A stretch of DNA of 33,781 nt from an uncultured Burkholderiales bacterium (GTDB lineage: Bacteria > Pseudomonadota > Gammaproteobacteria > Burkholderiales > Burkholderiaceae_D), in contig CALMOR010000045.1 of the NCBI GenBank assembly GCA_937872165.1, positions 12,941-46,721 of the forward strand, given 5' to 3'. Below are positions 29,822 through 33,781 of the stretch, piece after piece. The position numbers and the translations under genes were made by a program. The notes beneath the pieces are model-generated. The model was not told the DNA's origin and did no database searches. It saw nothing but the letters and a program-made list of their open reading frames with translations. Positions within the stretch are counted from its first letter, which is position 1. Each line of letters starts with the position of its first letter.

Positions 29822-31872
29822 CACTGCACCCGCAGCTTGAAGGGCCGGCCGTTCGGCAGCTGCACGATCGCGTTGCCGCTCTGCAACCAGTACTGGCCAT
29901 CGCCGGCGGGCAGCAGCTTCGTGGCGGGCAGCGTGTTGGCGAGCGTCGCCATCGGGATCGACTGACCGCGGACCATCACGTGATCAGCACCGGCTTGCTC
30001 CGTCAGCCGCTGCGCGTCGATCGTCTTCATCGCGTTCTTGAAGTCGCCCTCGGTCTGCATGCCGTACGGCAACGGAATCTTCGAGTCGGCCCAGTTGATG
30101 ATGCCGCCGGTCGCGAGCTTGATCGCGTTGTCCTCGCTCGTCGGGATGCTGGTCGACTTCTGGCCCTTGTAGACGAGTTGCGAGGCGAGGATCGCGGCAT
30201 CGCGCGCGGCCGGCGTCGACCACGGCACCGCCGCAACCTTCTGCGCGATCGAGCGCATCGTCGGCACCATGCCGGTCTCGTCGAGAAGCTTGTGCTTGTC
30301 GGCGTCGGAGCCGGTGAGGATCAGCTCGGCGAGCGGCCGACCGGTATCGGTCTGGTGCTGTCCGGACAGCAGCGCCAACGCGACGGCCGGGTCCTTCTCG
30401 TTCATCTGCGAGGCCAACGCACGAAGTTGGCTCGGATCGCTGATCGCGGCGCTCACGGCCTTCAGGGCGCGAGCACGCTGTTGCACCGGGAACGCGTTGA
30501 TCGTCGTGCTGAGCGACGTCGCTTCGTTGCTCGTCAACGGCGAGACCGGCTGCCCGACCGCCGCGGAGACCGTCCTCGCTGAGTCGATTCGGGTCGCGAT
30601 GCCGGCCGCGACGTGCTCGATCGAGTCCATCTGCAGCGGCGCGACGCCCGGGATCAGCCCGCGATTCGCGCCGTAGATCAATGGGTCGGCCTGCAACTGC
30701 CTCGCGCCCTTGTCGGCGATGGTCTGCAGCGTCGAGATGCGCTTCTCGTTGTCGGGGTCGGTGCCCTTCGCGTTCGCGTCGGCACGCATCGCATCGAGCT
30801 GGGCACGTTGCTGTTGCGGTGGCAGGCTCGCGAAGCCCGCTCGCTCGCCGGCCGTCTTGACCAGCTGCTGCAGCATCGGCGCGTAGGGCGTACCGGCGAC
30901 AGCCTGCGAGACGTCGAGCGCGTATTTCGCATCGGGCGCCCCGCCGTTGTCGACGATCTTCTGGAAGCCATCGACGGCGATACCAGCTTCGGTCAGCCGT
31001 CGTTGCTGTGCGGCCGCAGCGCGGGCATCAGCAGCCGCCTGCTGCGCGATCAAGGTCTGCTTCCGGACCTCGATGCCCTGCAGCAGCGGCGCGAGCTTCT
31101 CGGGCCCGAGGTCTTTGAAGCCATCGCCTTGGATGATCTTCGCGGCGAGGTCGAGCGACTGCGTGTTGTCGCGCGCGCCGAGGACCGTCATGCGCGCATC
31201 GTTGTACGTGACCTTCTCGCGGAACTTGCTCTTCGCCTCGGCGATCTGCTGCGGGTTCATCCCTGCCTGAGGACCCATCGCGTCGACGGTCGCTTCGTAC
31301 TTCGCGACTGCCATCGGCCGATCGCGCAACCCCGCTCGCTCGAACTCGTCTCCAGCAACGATCAGGCCGACGCCGACGTCCTGCTGCGTCCGGTGCACCA
31401 CGGAATCGTTGATCGTGTTCGCGAGCTTGCCGGTCGTGCGGATGCTCTCCGCCTTCACCGTCGCGGCAAGGTCGGGAGCCAGTCCGTCCGCGCGGGTACT
31501 CACGATCTGCGCCGCATCCTCGTTGTACCGCGACACCGGATCCTCGCCCTCGCGAGCGCCGCCGGCCGCGAAGGCGCCCTGCAGCACGCCGACCTTGTAC
31601 TTGTCGGCCAGGTCGTTGAGGTCGTTCTCGATCGTCGCGTGCGCAGTGACCGAAGCGATGCGGTCGTTCAGCGCCTTCGCCTTGTCGGCCGCAGCCTGTC
31701 GCTGCTGGGTGATCGCCTCGAGGTTCGTGAACCCGATCTGTCCGGCCACTTGTCCTGCTTGCGCGATGGCGTCGCCGGTCCCGAAGTCTGCGGCTCGCGC
31801 GATCGGCTGCCGGTTCGGCGCCTCGGGGATAACGGTGCCGAAGGTCGTGTTGACGTTGGGGATCAGTGCCAT
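29821..31872 (-). CDS. Large phage protein, putative internal virion protein
   Basis: ~683 aa, Gln/Ala-rich helical protein starting MALIPNVNTTFGTVIPEAPNRQPIARAADFG; ATG at 31872 preferred over the ORF-track start 32418. Confidence 0.55.
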   Translation of the reverse strand: MALIPNVNTTFGTVIPEAPNRQPIARAADFGTGDAIAQAGQVAGQIGFTNLEAITQQRQAAADKAKALNDRIASVTAHATIENDLNDLADKYKVGVLQGAFAAGGAREGEDPVSRYNEDAAQIVSTRADGLAPDLAATVKAESIRTTGKLANTINDSVVHRTQQDVGVGLIVAGDEFERAGLRDRPMAVAKYEATVDAMGPQAGMNPQQIAEAKSKFREKVTYNDARMTVLGARDNTQSLDLAAKIIQGDGFKDLGPEKLAPLLQGIEVRKQTLIAQQAAADARAAAAQQRRLTEAGIAVDGFQKIVDNGGAPDAKYALDVSQAVAGTPYAPMLQQLVKTAGERAGFASLPPQQQRAQLDAMRADANAKGTDPDNEKRISTLQTIADKGARQLQADPLIYGANRGLIPGVAPLQMDSIEHVAAGIATRIDSARTVSAAVGQPVSPLTSNEATSLSTTINAFPVQQRARALKAVSAAISDPSQLRALASQMNEKDPAVALALLSGQHQTDTGRPLAELILTGSDADKHKLLDETGMVPTMRSIAQKVAAVPWSTPAARDAAILASQLVYKGQKSTSIPTSEDNAIKLATGGIINWADSKIPLPYGMQTEGDFKNAMKTIDAQRLTEQAGADHVMVRGQSIPMATLANTLPATKLLPAGDGQYWLQSGNAIVQLPNGRPFKLRVQ

Positions 31873-31883
31873 GTGGTCGGTGC

Positions 31884-32234
31884 TCAGTTGATGCTGTCGG
31901 CGCCGACGATCGGCAACAGCTGAAAGCGTAGGAAGGCCAGCGATCGAGTGATGTCCGGCGCCATCGCAGCGCGGCAGTCGACGATCATCCGACGCGTCGC
32001 CTCGTGCTCTGCCTGCGCGTCCGATCGCTTCACGCCGAGCGGCAGCGACTCGACCAATGTCTCGAGCCCGGCCAAGCGATGCTGCAGCGAAGCGATGACG
32101 GTCTGCTGCTTCCACACGCTGTCGATCAGCGCGTCCTGAAAGGGAAGGAAGTCGTCGATCGTCGACTGCGCCGGTCGGCCGAGCACGCGGTCCGCGGATG
32201 GTTCGAGCAGGTCGATGCTGGTCTCGAAGGTCAT
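31884..32234 (-). CDS. Phage hypothetical protein (116 aa)
   Basis: Intact ORF with ATGA overlap (32231-32234) to the scaffold-like gene. Confidence 0.55.
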   Translation of the reverse strand: MTFETSIDLLEPSADRVLGRPAQSTIDDFLPFQDALIDSVWKQQTVIASLQHRLAGLETLVESLPLGVKRSDAQAEHEATRRMIVDCRAAMAPDITRSLAFLRFQLLPIVGADSIN

Positions 32235-33058
32235 CGCGTGAAGACCGGCACCTGGTCGTCCCGAGCCGGTCGATAGTTGGCCTGGTAGTGCGCTGCGACC
32301 CGGGCCGACACCGACGCATGATCGGGATGGTTGGGATTGCGGTAGGCCTCGCTTCTCTCCACGTGGCTGATGTCGATCGCCCGCGGCCCGTTAGGCTGCT
32401 GCGGTGCGGTGTCCTCACCTATCTCGGCGCCGATGCGCGCGAAGGTCTTGATGAACGACGGGTCGTTGCCGTATCGCTGCAGCAACCCGTCCGCGTCCGC
32501 GTGTGACCCCCCGAAGGCCACCACGGCGTTGACGGCCCGATTGATGTTCAACTTGAAGTCCCTGTCGCTCGGCCATTCGGCCCGCAGCGCCTCAATTGCG
32601 GCAGCCTGGTCGAAGCGGTGCACATCCTTTGCGAGCGCCGGCATGGTGTCGAGGAATTCACCCATCACGCCGTTGAACTGGCTCGGCGTGAGGCCCATCG
32701 CGAAGGCCTTGGCGCGAAAGCTCTTGAGCATGTCCTCGCCGAAAGCTTCGACGAACGGCTTGTGTTCTTCCCTCACGTCGAGCGCGTACTCGTCGACGGT
32801 CGCTGGCCTGGTGTCGCCCATGCCCAGCCTCCGCTCGAGCGCCGCACGCGCCTCTTCGCCTTTCCGCAACGTCGCGTCGAGATCGATCGATCCGTCCTCC
32901 TTCTGGACGCGCGTCTTCGCTGGCAGGAACGAGTAGTCGGGGCCGGTCGGAGAACCGAGGATCGCCGCTGGATTGGCCGCTACTGTCGTGTCGGTCGTCT
33001 CGCCCGCCGCCGCTGGCGCCAAGGTATCGCTGCTGTTCGTCGTCACTCGATGCTCCAT
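32231..33058 (-). CDS. Phage scaffold/capsid-assembly-like protein
   Basis: Sequence pattern FRAKAFAMGLTPSQFNGVMGEFL ... ALRAEWPSDRDFKLNINRAVNAVVAFG ... NDPSFIKTFARIGAEIGED resembles podovirus scaffold proteins. Confidence 0.55.
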   Translation of the reverse strand: MEHRVTTNSSDTLAPAAAGETTDTTVAANPAAILGSPTGPDYSFLPAKTRVQKEDGSIDLDATLRKGEEARAALERRLGMGDTRPATVDEYALDVREEHKPFVEAFGEDMLKSFRAKAFAMGLTPSQFNGVMGEFLDTMPALAKDVHRFDQAAAIEALRAEWPSDRDFKLNINRAVNAVVAFGGSHADADGLLQRYGNDPSFIKTFARIGAEIGEDTAPQQPNGPRAIDISHVERSEAYRNPNHPDHASVSARVAAHYQANYRPARDDQVPVFTR

Positions 33059-33264
33059 CCGTTGTGGGTGAGGGTCCAGCGAACTAAATTGCCCGCTAAT
33101 GGCACGCGCTGCTCGCGGCGGCCGCGCTCGATCGCTGCCGTCAGCAGCTCCGGGGTGTTGACTCGGGCGCTGAAGAGGGAGAACGCACCATCGACCACAG
33201 GAAAGCCTGGCCCTTCGAACACCTCGTACCCTTCGCCCTCCAGGAACCTCACGACCATCCCCAT
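33043..33264 (-). CDS. Small phage hypothetical protein (73 aa)
   Basis: ATG at 33264 coupled (TGATG) to a 26-aa upstream ORF; product MGMVVRFLEGEGYEVFEGPGFPVVDGAFSLF... Confidence 0.5.
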   Translation of the reverse strand: MGMVVRFLEGEGYEVFEGPGFPVVDGAFSLFSARVNTPELLTAAIERGRREQRVPLAGNLVRWTLTHNGWSIE

Positions 33265-33344
33265 CACGTCATCTCCGCGAAGAACGCCGCATACGGCACG
33301 AGGCTGTTCAAGAGCCGGCCGGGAATCCATTCGGTGATCGTCAT
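33264..33344 (-). CDS. 26-aa small phage ORF (MTITEWIPGRLLNSLVPYAAFFAEMT)
   Basis: Start overlaps stop of the 69-aa ORF (ATGA) and its stop overlaps the next start (TGATG); too short for the provided track. Confidence 0.4.
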   Translation of the reverse strand: MTITEWIPGRLLNSLVPYAAFFAEMT

Positions 33345-33550
33345 GTCTTCAGTCCCTTGAAGAAGTCATCGGCGGTGTGGCCGTTTCTTAAATGCCGCTG
33401 CAGCGCCTGCATCAGCTCGTCGCGATGCCGCGCGTAGTCGGCGCGGGACCGCTTGAGCGCGATCGCCTTGATGCGCACGAGCATGTCGTGCGGGATGGCG
33501 GTCGCATCGAGCTGCGGCTGTGGAAAAGCGCGGGTGCGCGCGCGATACAT
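33341..33550 (-). CDS. Small phage hypothetical protein (69 aa)
   Basis: MYRARTRAFPQPQLDATAIPHDMLVRIKAIALKRSRADYARHRDELMQALQRHLRNGHTADDFFKGLKT; in the coupled cassette. Confidence 0.5.
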   Translation of the reverse strand: MYRARTRAFPQPQLDATAIPHDMLVRIKAIALKRSRADYARHRDELMQALQRHLRNGHTADDFFKGLKT

Positions 33551-33575
33551 GGCGGGGGTTTCCGGTGCAAGTCGT

Positions 33576-33781
33576 TCAGGGCAGCGTCGCAGCGCGTGCG
33601 ATCGCTTCCATGAGCAGACGCTGATAGGTGGCGCGCTGGGCCCGAGTAAAGTCCCGCGCCGGATCGGGCACGTGGGGCGACCATTCGCAGCACGCCATCG
33701 CCGCTTGCCCGGGAACGATCGGCGGAACCGTCACCTCGCACTTGAAGCCGCTGATGACGAAGGTCGTCGTCGTGGCGATGT
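33576..33781 (-). CDS. Hypothetical phage protein, truncated at right window edge
   Basis: Open frame from the edge: ...IATTTTFVISGFKCEVTVPPIVPGQAAMACCEWSPHVPDPARDFTRAQRATYQRLLMEAIARAATLP*; not in the ORF track because the start lies outside the window. Confidence 0.5.
   Translation of the reverse strand, partial: IATTTTFVISGFKCEVTVPPIVPGQAAMACCEWSPHVPDPARDFTRAQRATYQRLLMEAIARAATLP

Noticed and set aside
31873-32418. N-terminal extension of the 865-aa ORF (29821-32418)
   Set aside because: Arg/Thr/Ser-rich read-through overlapping two other phage genes; internal ATG at 31872 gives a coherent protein.
24115-33781. CRISPR array, diversity-generating retroelement (RT/TR/VR) or toxin-antitoxin pair in the phage region
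   Set aside because: No regularly spaced repeats, no reverse-transcriptase motif and no recognisable TA pair were found on reading.

Overview
High-GC window, consistent with a betaproteobacterial chromosome. It is about two-thirds conserved core (1 to ~24,150) and one-third phage-derived (~24,150 to 33,781). Core, left to right: partial SDR oxidoreductase and MFS permease (+); hemC-hemD-hemX-hemY (-); Glu/Leu-type dehydrogenase (-); Anbu-type proteasome homolog (+) convergent with a transglutaminase-like protease (-); alpha/beta hydrolase, OafA-type acyltransferase with SGNH domain, and RidA (+); a complete ISC Fe-S operon iscR-iscS-iscU-iscA-hscB-hscA-fdx-iscX with an mtfA-like peptidase directly downstream (-); low-MW phosphotyrosine phosphatase and uvrB (-); aromatic/aspartate aminotransferase (+); tRNA-Asn(GTT) with its own promoter and terminator (+). 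Beyond the tRNA are a DUF4145-like gene (+) and a minus-strand cassette of tightly coupled phage virion genes: scaffold-like protein, several large internal/ejection-type proteins, and a gp14-like small protein. The cassette runs off the right edge. No integrase, terminase, portal, major capsid or lysis gene is recognisable in the window. Most notable signals: a near-consensus type 1 IscR box overlapping the iscR promoter, a terminator-like hairpin splitting the isc operon between iscA and hscB, the Anbu/transglutaminase pair, the orphan DUF4145 gene at the tRNA/phage junction, and a 26-aa ORF in the phage start-stop overlap chain that is absent from the ORF track. All family calls come from reading motifs; no database search was run.
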